Shown here: positions 1 through 5,907 of the stretch, in pieces
Numbering within the stretch: the stretch's first letter is position 1
Layout: every line of letters begins with the position of its first letter
From: Candidatus Woesearchaeota archaeon
Lineage (GTDB): Archaea > Nanobdellota > Nanobdellia > Woesearchaeales > ARS49
Direction of reading: 5' to 3'
Length of the DNA: 6,195 nt
Assembly: GCA_016203425.1 (NCBI GenBank)
Contig: JACQMU010000141.1
Location: forward strand, 1-6,195
Notes under the pieces: generated by a model
Told to the model about the DNA's origin: nothing
The model's database searches: none
Seen by the model: the letters and a program-made list of their open reading frames with translations, nothing else
Made by a program: the position numbers and the translations under genes

Positions 1-655
1 CATTTGTGACGTGTGTGAAGTCTCTTGTTTGTTCTCCGTCTCCAAATATTTTTGGTTGTTGATTATTCATCAATGCAGTAATAAATAGCGGTATGACTGC
101 TGAGTATTGTGATTTGGGGTCTTGTCGTGGTCCGAAAACATAGAAGAATCGTAATGATACTGTTTCAAGTCCGTATGTTTTATTAAAATAAGTGCACAAG
201 TCTTCGCCTGTTTTTTTGCTTATTGCGTAAGGGCTCAGCCTGTTTCCTGTTTTGTCTTCTTTTTGTGGCAGTTCAATTAAATCGCCGTAAACAGATGATG
301 ATGATGCAAATACAACTCTTTTAACCCCAGAAAGTCTGGCTGCTTCAAGCACGTTGTGTGTTCCGATAATATTTACGTCGTAGTAAGGCACTGGTTCTGC
401 AACTGATGCTGGCACTGAGCGCAGTGCTGCCTGATGGAATACTGTGTCTGCTTCAGCAAAATGTTTTTTTAACAAATTAATATCTCTTATGTCTCCCTCA
501 ACAAATTCTATTTTTGCACTAACTTCCTTCAAATGTTCTTTTTTGCCGGTGAACAAATTATCAACAACTGTTACAGAATATTCTTGTTTTACTAATTCTT
601 CAGCCAAATGGCTTCCTATAAATCCTGCTCCCCCTGTGACAACAACTTTCTTCAT
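1..655 (-). CDS. NDP-sugar 4-epimerase (GalE/WbpP-like SDR), C-terminus cut by window edge
   Basis: This extended short-chain dehydrogenase/reductase probably interconverts the C4 epimers of a UDP-sugar (UDP-Glc/Gal or UDP-GlcNAc/GalNAc) in the cytosol with bound NAD. The first 218 residues are visible; family members are usually 310-340, so about a third is missing beyond base 1. Residues 7-14 are the Rossmann motif TGGAGFIG, D32 would bind the NAD ribose, and HQAA is at 74-77. A serine run at 118-121 supplies the catalytic Ser/Thr, and Y143-x3-K147 is the catalytic pair. The segments HQAALRSVP, FGPRQDP and SAVIP resemble UDP-GlcNAc 4-epimerases of the WbpP group, but substrate cannot be fixed from sequence alone. 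The ATG at 655 overlaps the stop of the upstream nucleotidyltransferase as ATGA, with GGGAG 8 bases upstream (664-668), so the two are probably translationally coupled. The serine run is encoded by a TCA triplet run. Confidence 0.93.
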   Translation of the reverse strand, partial: MKKVVVTGGAGFIGSHLAEELVKQEYSVTVVDNLFTGKKEHLKEVSAKIEFVEGDIRDINLLKKHFAEADTVFHQAALRSVPASVAEPVPYYDVNIIGTHNVLEAARLSGVKRVVFASSSSVYGDLIELPQKEDKTGNRLSPYAISKKTGEDLCTYFNKTYGLETVSLRFFYVFGPRQDPKSQYSAVIPLFITALMNNQQPKIFGDGEQTRDFTHVTN

Positions 656-1398
656 TTGTTGTACTCCCTTACTTGTCGTTCTGCTTCTTCAAGGCTTGGG
701 AATGTTCCTGCATCTATCCATTGGTTTATTATTTTGTATGTTGTCTTGCCTTCTTTTACGTATGACATGTTGACGTCTGTTATTTCAAGCTCTCCGCGCA
801 ATGATGGTTTGAGCGGCTTTATTCTGTTAAACACAGCTGCGTCGTAAAGGTAGAGTCCTGTTACTGCAAGGTTTGTTTTTGGCTCTGTTGGTTTTTCAAT
901 TATTTCAGTAATTTTGTTGCCTTGTACTGTCGCAACCCCAAATCGTTGTGGGTGCATGACTTCTTTGAGGAACAGCATTGTGCCATCGTTTCCTTTTACA
1001 AAGCGCAATGCATCTTCTTTGAAGTCTTGTAAGAAAATGTTGTCTCCGAGAATGACTGCTACTTTTTTTTCTTGCGCCCAGTCTTCTGCAAGTGCAAGTG
1101 CTTGTGCTATGCCCCCTGCTTCGTCTTGTACGCGATAAGTAAACTCTGCTCCGTGTTGTTTTCCGCTGCCTAAGTAGTCCATTATTTGTCCGATGTGGTG
1201 CACGCCGCTGATGACGAGAATGTCTTTTATTCCCATTTTTATGAGTGTTTGTAATGGGTATTCTATCATAGGGTAATTTCCAACCCTGACTAAGTGTTTG
1301 TTCATGATTCTTGTCAGAGGTTCAAGCCGTGTTCCTTTGCCGCCTGCAAGGATGATGCCTCTGAGATTTTTCTTGATTAATTCTTCATCTATGTTCAT
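652..1398 (-). CDS. Sugar-1-phosphate nucleotidyltransferase, RmlA-like
   Basis: This 248-residue NTP_transferase protein is predicted to make a UDP- or dTDP-sugar from NTP and a hexose-1-phosphate, feeding the downstream epimerase and the divergent AglB. Visible motifs are the nucleotide-binding loop LAGGKGTRL (17-25), a conserved Lys (34), QDEAGGIAQAL (91-101), the metal-binding Asp in LGDN (D119), EKP (168-170), RGELEITDVN (201-210) and WIDAGT with D229. These are closest to glucose-1-phosphate thymidylyltransferases. The protein ends about 18 residues after WIDAGT, so it lacks the roughly 40-residue C-terminal extension of bacterial RmlA; NTP preference is uncertain. The ATG at 1398 is preferred because GGTGAG lies 10 bases upstream (1409-1414). 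A GTG at 1440 in the same frame would add 14 residues with no family resemblance. Its TGA overlaps the epimerase ATG. Confidence 0.92.
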   Translation of the reverse strand: MNIDEELIKKNLRGIILAGGKGTRLEPLTRIMNKHLVRVGNYPMIEYPLQTLIKMGIKDILVISGVHHIGQIMDYLGSGKQHGAEFTYRVQDEAGGIAQALALAEDWAQEKKVAVILGDNIFLQDFKEDALRFVKGNDGTMLFLKEVMHPQRFGVATVQGNKITEIIEKPTEPKTNLAVTGLYLYDAAVFNRIKPLKPSLRGELEITDVNMSYVKEGKTTYKIINQWIDAGTFPSLEEAERQVREYNK

Positions 1399-1408
1399 CA
1401 GATTTTCT

Positions 1409-1414
1409 CTCACC
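1409..1414 (-). promoter_or_regulatory. Ribosome binding site of the nucleotidyltransferase
   Basis: GGTGAG on the minus strand matches the archaeal anti-Shine-Dalgarno (complement of CACCTCC) and lies 10 bases before the ATG at 1398. It decides the start in favour of 1398 over the upstream GTG at 1440. Confidence 0.6.
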
Positions 1415-1448
1415 AATGTTTGTTTAAAAAGCTTGTGCACCTGTAATG

Positions 1449-1456
1449 TTTAAATA
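1449..1456. promoter_or_regulatory. Candidate shared TATA box of the divergent promoter region
   Basis: TTTAAATA lies in the 81-bp gap between the divergent nucleotidyltransferase and aglB genes. It reads TATTTAAA on the other strand, so it could serve both directions. For aglB its centre is 27-28 bases before the ATG at 1480, which puts transcription start at or next to the start codon, i.e. a leaderless mRNA; no ribosome binding site precedes that ATG. On the minus strand a start near 1426 would give a leader of about 28 bases containing the GGTGAG site. A second minus-strand candidate, TTTTTAAA at 1423-1430, would instead place the start near the codon at 1398. Promoter use is inferred from spacing only. 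Confidence 0.5.
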
Positions 1457-1479
1457 GTTCTTGTTTGTTGCACGGTGTT

Positions 1480-3912
1480 ATGGATGTAAGATATGGCCAG
1501 TCGCTTGATGTGGGGAAGCTGTTGAGTTCAGAGGATGGTGTTGATGCAACGCCAAAGCCTGTTGAGGAAGTAAAAGCGCACAATTCTGTTTCCCCCACAA
1601 TTGTCACTAAATTTCTTGATGTTCATCTTTCTCGTATTCTGTTAGCGGTCTTAATAATTTTGAGCATGGCGGTTTTGGTTCAGCCACAAAATCTTGAGCG
1701 TATTGATGTGAGTGTGCAGAACAGCTTGGTTGCACAGTTGAAACAGCAGGTTCTTGCTGATGTTGTGAAAGAGTTTCCTGATGCTTCTGCTCAGCAAAAG
1801 CTTGCGTTGGTTGAAAAAAAGTTGTTGGAGATTGTGCACCGTCCTGAGTTTGAACAAAATGTTAATGCTTTGTCTGCGCAGTACAAATCTTTTTATCGTG
1901 ATAAGAATGGCCAGACGTTTTTGTACAGTGCTGATCCTTATTATTATTTCAGGCTTGCGCGCAATCTTGTTGAGCATGGTTCGTTAACTGATGGTAACGA
2001 GAAAGATGTGCTGCGTTCTTATCCTTTTGGCGATATTGTTAGTCCTAACGTGTTTCCGTATGTTTTGTTTTACTTTTTTAAAATAGTTAATTTTGTTTCT
2101 TTGGCGACTGCAACGTTTTATTTTCCAGTTTTTGCAGGTGTGTTGTCTGTTCTTCTGGTGTTTTTTATTGCTAAAAGGGTGAGTGGTTTGTACGATGCTT
2201 TCTTGTCAGCTCTTGTTTTTTCCATCCACCCAACTTTTTTGTTTTGGAATTATGCAGGTTATGCTGACACTCAGGTTGTTGCGATGGCTGTGAGTCTTGC
2301 GAGTGTTTTGTTGTTTTTGTACGGCATTGATTTTTCTCACAAAATTCGTGCATTATTTTCATGGCTTGTGTTGTTTGCGTTGTTGAATTATGCCAAGTTT
2401 GTTTGGTCTGGTTTGTTTTTTGTTCCGCTATTAATCATATTTGTCTGCGCAGCGTTTGCAGTGATTTGGTTGTTGCGCAAAGCTTGTCTTGAAAGAAAAT
2501 ACGTGTTCATTTTAGGAATCTTAGTAATTATTATTGCGTCTGGGTATCTTGTTTATCATGTTACTTCTGAGTATCGTGAACGTATATCTATCATGCTTAA
2601 TATTGCGCAGGTGAATGAGGTTTTTCCAACATCGTTTTCTTCAATTACTGAACTTGAGGGCGCCAAAACAATTGGTCGTTTTGTGGCAGCGCTTGGCGGC
2701 GGTTTATTGGTTGTGCTTGTTTTAATTGAATTATTGTTTTTTGTCAGAAGTCTGAAAGACAAGATTGAGGTAACTACATTATTGCCGTGGGTTTGGCTTG
2801 TGTTGTTTGTTGTTCCTGCGTTTTTGTCTGCGAGGTTTTTGTTTTTTGTTACACCGCCGCTTGCATTGATTGCTGGGCGTGCTTTTGCTCGTATTGGTGT
2901 TTTGTTTGATAATCTTGTGAGTTCTGTGCTCAGGTTAAAATTGTCTTTTGCGGCAGTGAAATTGTCAAGCCTTTTGTTTGCAGTAATTATTGTTTTTGTT
3001 ATAGTTAATCCTTCCCCTTTTGTTGCTAAGACAAAGCTTCCTCTTGTTACGAAATCTTTGGTTGATGCTGCTGAGTTTGTTCGTGTTAATAGTAAGAGTG
3101 ACGCAGTGATTGCTTCGTGGTGGGATTTGGGTTATGCTTGGCAGGCGTTTTCCCGCAGGGCTACTTTTTTTGATGGCGGTTTGTTCAAGACGCCGCGTGG
3201 TTACTGGACTGCGCGTGCTTTGTTGAGCAATAACGAGAGTGTGTCTTCTGGTGTGCTGAAGATGATGAATTGCGGGGATGATATTTATTTTGGTAACGGA
3301 ATAGTTCCTCAGAGTTATGTTCTTTGTAATAAAACAAATTCTGTTTTTATAGTCATCACTGAACCGATGTTGTACCAGCTGCATTTGTATGATTATTATG
3401 TTAAATGGGATTTTAATGCTGCGCGCTTGCGGCAGGAAATTCGTGGAATGTCTTTTGATAACGCTACTGCGTTTTTGCAGTCAACATACAACTTCTCTGA
3501 AGATGATGCTGTTGAGGCGTATTACACTGCAAAGTCTTTTGAGGATGTTGTTCCTGAAAAGCATGTTGGTGAGATTGGCCATTGCAGGCAGAATAATGCA
3601 ACAATATTTTGTAGCGACGGGTTGATTGTTGATGTAAAATCAATGAATGCAACAATTGAGGGTGTTTTTCCAAAATCTCTTGTTTTTGTTAGTGGCGGAA
3701 AGCGGACTGTTGTGTCTTTTAAGAATTCTAAGGAAAAATTTTCTGCTGTTGTCTACCAGTCTGGTAGTGAGTATCGTTCTGTTCTGATGGATGCTGATTT
3801 AACTGATGCATTGATTGTGCGCATGTTTACCGGTGAGAAACTATCATCGTTTGAGCAGGTGTTTGTTTCTGATGATGCACCTAATCGTGTTGTTGTTTAC
3901 AAAATAAAGTAA
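1480..3912 (+). CDS. aglB: Oligosaccharyltransferase catalytic subunit AglB/STT3
   Basis: This 810-residue membrane enzyme transfers a preassembled glycan from a dolichyl (phosphate) carrier to Asn in N-X-S/T sequons outside the cell membrane. About 13 hydrophobic helices run from residue 50 to 510, followed by a soluble domain of about 300 residues. Motifs seen: the first-loop catalytic Asp in ADPYYYFRLARN (D152); the second DXD-type site as GYADTQ (D263, Q265); an SITE sequence (388-391) in the position of the TIXE/SVSE loop; and WWDLG (547-551), the sequon-binding WWDYG signature. Residues 68-150, between helix 1 and D152, form an unusually long helical, charged insert, and there is a cytosolic tail of about 45 residues. 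The outer domain has six N-X-S/T sites and four Cys. The ATG at 1480 is chosen because a TATA box lies 27-28 bases before it; a TTG at 1465 would add five residues. The adjacent divergent sugar-nucleotide genes fit the role. Confidence 0.96.
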   Translation: MDVRYGQSLDVGKLLSSEDGVDATPKPVEEVKAHNSVSPTIVTKFLDVHLSRILLAVLIILSMAVLVQPQNLERIDVSVQNSLVAQLKQQVLADVVKEFPDASAQQKLALVEKKLLEIVHRPEFEQNVNALSAQYKSFYRDKNGQTFLYSADPYYYFRLARNLVEHGSLTDGNEKDVLRSYPFGDIVSPNVFPYVLFYFFKIVNFVSLATATFYFPVFAGVLSVLLVFFIAKRVSGLYDAFLSALVFSIHPTFLFWNYAGYADTQVVAMAVSLASVLLFLYGIDFSHKIRALFSWLVLFALLNYAKFVWSGLFFVPLLIIFVCAAFAVIWLLRKACLERKYVFILGILVIIIASGYLVYHVTSEYRERISIMLNIAQVNEVFPTSFSSITELEGAKTIGRFVAALGGGLLVVLVLIELLFFVRSLKDKIEVTTLLPWVWLVLFVVPAFLSARFLFFVTPPLALIAGRAFARIGVLFDNLVSSVLRLKLSFAAVKLSSLLFAVIIVFVIVNPSPFVAKTKLPLVTKSLVDAAEFVRVNSKSDAVIASWWDLGYAWQAFSRRATFFDGGLFKTPRGYWTARALLSNNESVSSGVLKMMNCGDDIYFGNGIVPQSYVLCNKTNSVFIVITEPMLYQLHLYDYYVKWDFNAARLRQEIRGMSFDNATAFLQSTYNFSEDDAVEAYYTAKSFEDVVPEKHVGEIGHCRQNNATIFCSDGLIVDVKSMNATIEGVFPKSLVFVSGGKRTVVSFKNSKEKFSAVVYQSGSEYRSVLMDADLTDALIVRMFTGEKLSSFEQVFVSDDAPNRVVVYKIK

Positions 3913-3930
3913 TCGCTCGCGCTCGCCTCG
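3913..3930. other. GC-rich spacer between convergent genes
   Basis: The 18 bases between the stop codons of aglB and the membrane-protein gene contain 14 G/C and no A on the plus strand, in an AT-rich setting, with the hexamer CGCTCG twice in a row. There is no clear hairpin. T-rich sequence follows on both strands (TATTTATT on plus, TTACTTTATTTT on minus), so overlapping bidirectional termination is possible but unproven. Confidence 0.4.
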
Positions 3931-4698
3931 CTATTTATTCACAACATTCGTAAACAAAATTCTGGCAAATATGATTGCTGGGAATGTAACAAACAATATT
4001 GTTAAAATGCTTGTCCAGAATGATGTTTTTGTAAACACTGCAGGTATGAGGATAAGTGTTGCCAGCAGCAAATTGATTAGTAAGTATGCAGGCAGTGTTG
4101 TTTTTATTGAGGTTATTATTTTTTTGCCAGTGAGTGCAAATCCTGTTGAAACAAAGTAATGCAGCGTTATTGTGAGCACAAAGAAAGTGGTGTTTGCTAT
4201 TTTTGTGTTGATGAGCGGCAGTGGATTGAATGTTGCGTAGTTTATCATGCTGCCGTAGAATATTAGCAGTAATACAAACAGTGCAAATCCAGTAATACTA
4301 AAGAGTGTGAATCGTAAGATAAATGTTTTTAGTTTTATTTTTGTTCCTGCAATTTTGTGTGCGATGAGCCAGTTTAGTCCTCTTAGCAAAAACCACAGCA
4401 GAAAGAATAACAGCAGAAACAATCCTATGTATTTGACAATTTGGTGGTATTGTGCTGCAAAGTCTGCATTTGATAATAATACTTTGTCGAATTGCGAGTA
4501 TTCTGTTTGTGTTAACTTGGTGATTTGTCCCTGAATAATGTTTTGTGCTTGTTTGATGTGGACAGCTGCTGATTTAAAGATTTCAATGTGCAGTCTTGTG
4601 AGAAAGTAGAAGAACAGTATTTCTATGATTGTTGAAATTGTGAATAGGGAATAGTGTTTACGTATTGATTCGAGTGTTTGTTTTATTGCTGGAATCAT
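3931..4698 (-). CDS. Six-helix integral membrane protein of unknown function
   Basis: I do not recognise this 255-residue protein. It has about six hydrophobic helices, near residues 17-37, 88-112, 128-150, 168-187, 203-222 and 228-250. The first loop (about 38-87) is long, polar and Gln/Lys-rich (VHIKQAQNIIQGQITKL); the loops at 113-127 and 190-200 are Lys-rich and probably cytosolic. No transporter signature, nucleotide-binding motif, catalytic motif or Cys residue is seen. Its ATG overlaps the TGA of the HEPN gene as ATGA (4695-4698), with only a weak GGAAAG upstream, so it is probably translated by coupling as the last gene of the MNT-HEPN unit. It could be a membrane effector of that module, or a resident gene that the module came to precede. 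It converges on aglB, 18 bp away. Confidence 0.85.
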   Translation of the reverse strand: MIPAIKQTLESIRKHYSLFTISTIIEILFFYFLTRLHIEIFKSAAVHIKQAQNIIQGQITKLTQTEYSQFDKVLLSNADFAAQYHQIVKYIGLFLLLFFLLWFLLRGLNWLIAHKIAGTKIKLKTFILRFTLFSITGFALFVLLLIFYGSMINYATFNPLPLINTKIANTTFFVLTITLHYFVSTGFALTGKKIITSIKTTLPAYLLINLLLATLILIPAVFTKTSFWTSILTILFVTFPAIIFARILFTNVVNK

Positions 4699-5198
4699 TT
4701 GTTCTTTCCGTGATTGTTTGGTTGAAATTCTATGACTTTTAATATGTTTGAAAAGAAGACCTTGGCGTTGTTTATGGAGTCTTCAGCAGGTTTTTTGTTT
4801 GCTTGAGGGGTGGTGTTATAAGTGAAATTACCTCGTTTCCATTTTTCGTTTTTGAATATTTCCAGAAGTTCATCTGCTCTGATGACCATCTTTTTATAAA
4901 TCTCTAAAAGTCTAACATCGAGAATTCCAGTATCTACAAACTGTTTTTTGAATTCATCAAAGGTTTTTTTGTGTATGTCTGGTGATGTGGTTTTTATGTC
5001 GTTTGTGAGAAGAACTGCTTTTGCTGAGTAAAATATAGCGTAATAAGCGTGTGAGATGACTGCGCTGTAAAAAGTTTTTTGTTTGGGTATTTGTAGTATC
5101 GTGCGTGTATTATCTTCTTCGCACAATATTTTAATTTTCTCTGCCAGTAATAATTCAGTATCTGCGCGTTCAATAAACAAGTTTACTTGTAAATCCAT
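4695..5198 (-). CDS. HEPN-domain protein, partner of the wHTH-MNT protein
   Basis: This 167-residue, mostly helical protein fits the HEPN family (PF05168-like). The second long helix reads ISHAYYAIFYSAKAVLL (48-64), the usual YYAxF core. It is followed by DIHKKTFDEFKKQF (74-87), a helix with RADELLEIF (107-115), RGNFTYN (122-128), and a final helix with EDSINNAKVFF (139-149). HEPN proteins beside MNT proteins are typically the toxin or effector half, often RNases. Here I find no R-x4-6-H RNase motif: R122 is followed by no His within six residues. Activity may therefore differ or be lost. It starts at ATG 5198 within the last 29 bases of the MNT gene, with a good ribosome binding site (AGAGGCGAT, 5 bases upstream), so its translation may be partly independent. 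Its stop overlaps the next start. Confidence 0.88.
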   Translation of the reverse strand: MDLQVNLFIERADTELLLAEKIKILCEEDNTRTILQIPKQKTFYSAVISHAYYAIFYSAKAVLLTNDIKTTSPDIHKKTFDEFKKQFVDTGILDVRLLEIYKKMVIRADELLEIFKNEKWKRGNFTYNTTPQANKKPAEDSINNAKVFFSNILKVIEFQPNNHGKNK

Positions 5199-5802
5199 TT
5201 TGTATCGCCTCTTCTAAAAGCTGAAGGTATATCTGCCCCCCATATAAAATAATGTTGTTTTTAACAATCTCTTTTCCATAATTGGCTTCTTTATTTGTGA
5301 GCATTTCAATAAATTCTGAATTACTGAAAGCGTATAGGTGTATTGGTGGAATATTCAGCTCGCAGGTGTGTGATAACTCCGCGTATACTTTTTTTGTATT
5401 AAAAGAATCGTCAACAATAATTACAACATCTATATCTGAGTTCTTTGTTTGTTTGTTCTTTGCGTAGCTTCCGGTGATTATGAATGCATAATCTTCAGTT
5501 GGTATTTTCTGCATTATTTTCTTAATATCTTTGTAGGGGATTTGTTTCTTATTCCAGCCTTCATTCTCCAAAACAAAGCCTGCGATGCTTCTTGTTTTTG
5601 GTGAAGATAGATTAAGGGAGTATAAATGAATTCTGCTCACAGATTCTGTGTTAATTATGGATTCCCCAATAAATTTATTGAGCGTTGATGCCACATAGCT
5701 TTTTGATTTCTTCTTTGAAAGATTTTTAATCTCTGTGAATGTGAACTTCTTCCAAGGCTTTTTGGCCAGAACTAAAAGTATGTCGCTTTCTTTGGTTATC
5801 AT
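5170..5802 (-). CDS. Winged-HTH + minimal nucleotidyltransferase (MNT) fusion protein
   Basis: This 210-residue protein has two parts. Residues 5-65 fit a winged helix-turn-helix (LLVLAKKPWKKFTFTEI, then a recognition-like helix at 31-44 and a strand pair ending HLYSLNL). Residues 105-200 form a DNA polymerase beta-type minimal nucleotidyltransferase with GSYAKNK (111-117) and SDIDV (122-126), i.e. G-S followed by the paired metal-binding D123 and D125. The expected third acidic residue is not obvious: the candidate strand reads PPIHLYAFS. The C-terminal part with GKEIVKNNIILYGG (176-189) is typical of archaeal MNT proteins. In MNT-HEPN pairs this partner is the antitoxin, in some systems by modifying the HEPN protein with nucleotides. 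The fused HTH suggests that it also represses its own promoter, where two inverted repeats lie just upstream. The first ATG after the predicted promoter is at 5802, with AGGGAT a few bases upstream. Confidence 0.9.
   Translation of the reverse strand: MITKESDILLVLAKKPWKKFTFTEIKNLSKKKSKSYVASTLNKFIGESIINTESVSRIHLYSLNLSSPKTRSIAGFVLENEGWNKKQIPYKDIKKIMQKIPTEDYAFIITGSYAKNKQTKNSDIDVVIIVDDSFNTKKVYAELSHTCELNIPPIHLYAFSNSEFIEMLTNKEANYGKEIVKNNIILYGGQIYLQLLEEAIQNGFTSKLVY
5204..5212 (-). promoter_or_regulatory. Ribosome binding site of the HEPN gene
   Basis: AGAGGCGAT on the minus strand differs by one base from GAGGTGAT over its last eight positions and sits 5 bases before the ATG at 5198, inside the end of the MNT reading frame. 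It supports that start and suggests initiation independent of the upstream stop. Confidence 0.6.
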
Positions 5803-5807
5803 ATTAT

Positions 5808-5843
5808 CCCTATTTATAGGTCTACAATTCCCTAGTTAGAGGG
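5808..5843. promoter_or_regulatory. Paired 14-bp inverted repeats, candidate operator of the MNT-HEPN unit
   Basis: CCCTATTTATAGGT (5808-5821) and CCCTAGTTAGAGGG (5830-5843) match at 11 of 14 positions. Each has dyad symmetry: CCTAT/ATAGG arms in the first, CCCT/AGGG in the second. The centres are 22 bp apart, about two helical turns, so both would face one side of the DNA. They lie between the TATA-like box at 5846-5853 and the MNT start at 5802, spanning the predicted transcription start. A dimeric winged-HTH protein bound there would block transcription; the MNT fusion is the obvious candidate. The second copy includes the stop codon of the toxin remnant. Confidence 0.5.
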
Positions 5844-5907
5844 TGTATAAAAATGTTGCGTTTTTAGTGAACGGAAAACGCACAAGTACAATGTCACCTT
5901 TATTCAT
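5836..5907 (-). pseudogene. Truncated MazF/PemK-type toxin (N-terminal stump)
   Basis: The 23-codon frame starts MNKGDIVLVRFPFT, the characteristic first strand of MazF/PemK endoribonuclease toxins (consensus KGDIVLVPFPFTD), then runs into unrelated KNATFLYTL and a TAA. Full toxins of this family have about 100-120 residues, so roughly the last 90 are missing. No RPALVL-like continuation is seen in any frame before the MNT gene. Its ATG overlaps the antitoxin stop as ATGA, the usual arrangement for these pairs. The stump should have no RNase activity. Its 3' end now carries the promoter and operator candidates of the MNT-HEPN unit, which suggests a deletion or insertion at this junction. The match rests on 14 residues plus context. 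Confidence 0.7.
5846..5853 (-). promoter_or_regulatory. Candidate TATA box for the MNT-HEPN-membrane operon
   Basis: TTTTTATA on the minus strand predicts transcription start near 5824, giving a leader of about 22 bases before the ATG at 5802. It lies inside the toxin remnant. The closer TATAAATA (5811-5818) sits only about 12 bases from the ATG, too near to be the TATA box for this start, and is better explained as part of the inverted repeat. Confidence 0.4.

Noticed and set aside
294..306. GAT/ATG triplet repeat resembling a microsatellite
   Set aside because: It encodes the serine run at residues 118-121 of the epimerase, which holds the catalytic Ser/Thr position, and is explained by protein constraint.
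1399..1440. GTG start at 1440 for the nucleotidyltransferase
   Set aside because: The added 14 residues resemble no family N-terminus, and the GGTGAG site points to the ATG at 1398.
1465..1479. TTG start for aglB five codons upstream
   Set aside because: The TATA box spacing fits the ATG at 1480, and a start at 1465 would lie only about 12 bases from the box centre.
2965..3384. Minus-strand 139-codon open frame inside aglB
   Set aside because: It is a shadow of the strongly supported AglB frame, covering its WWDLG region, and has no domain pattern of its own.
5170..5802. Different base composition of the MNT gene as proof of recent transfer
   Set aside because: Hand counts suggest weaker strand skew than in aglB, but the difference varies line by line and gene orientation confounds it; it is not strong enough to report.
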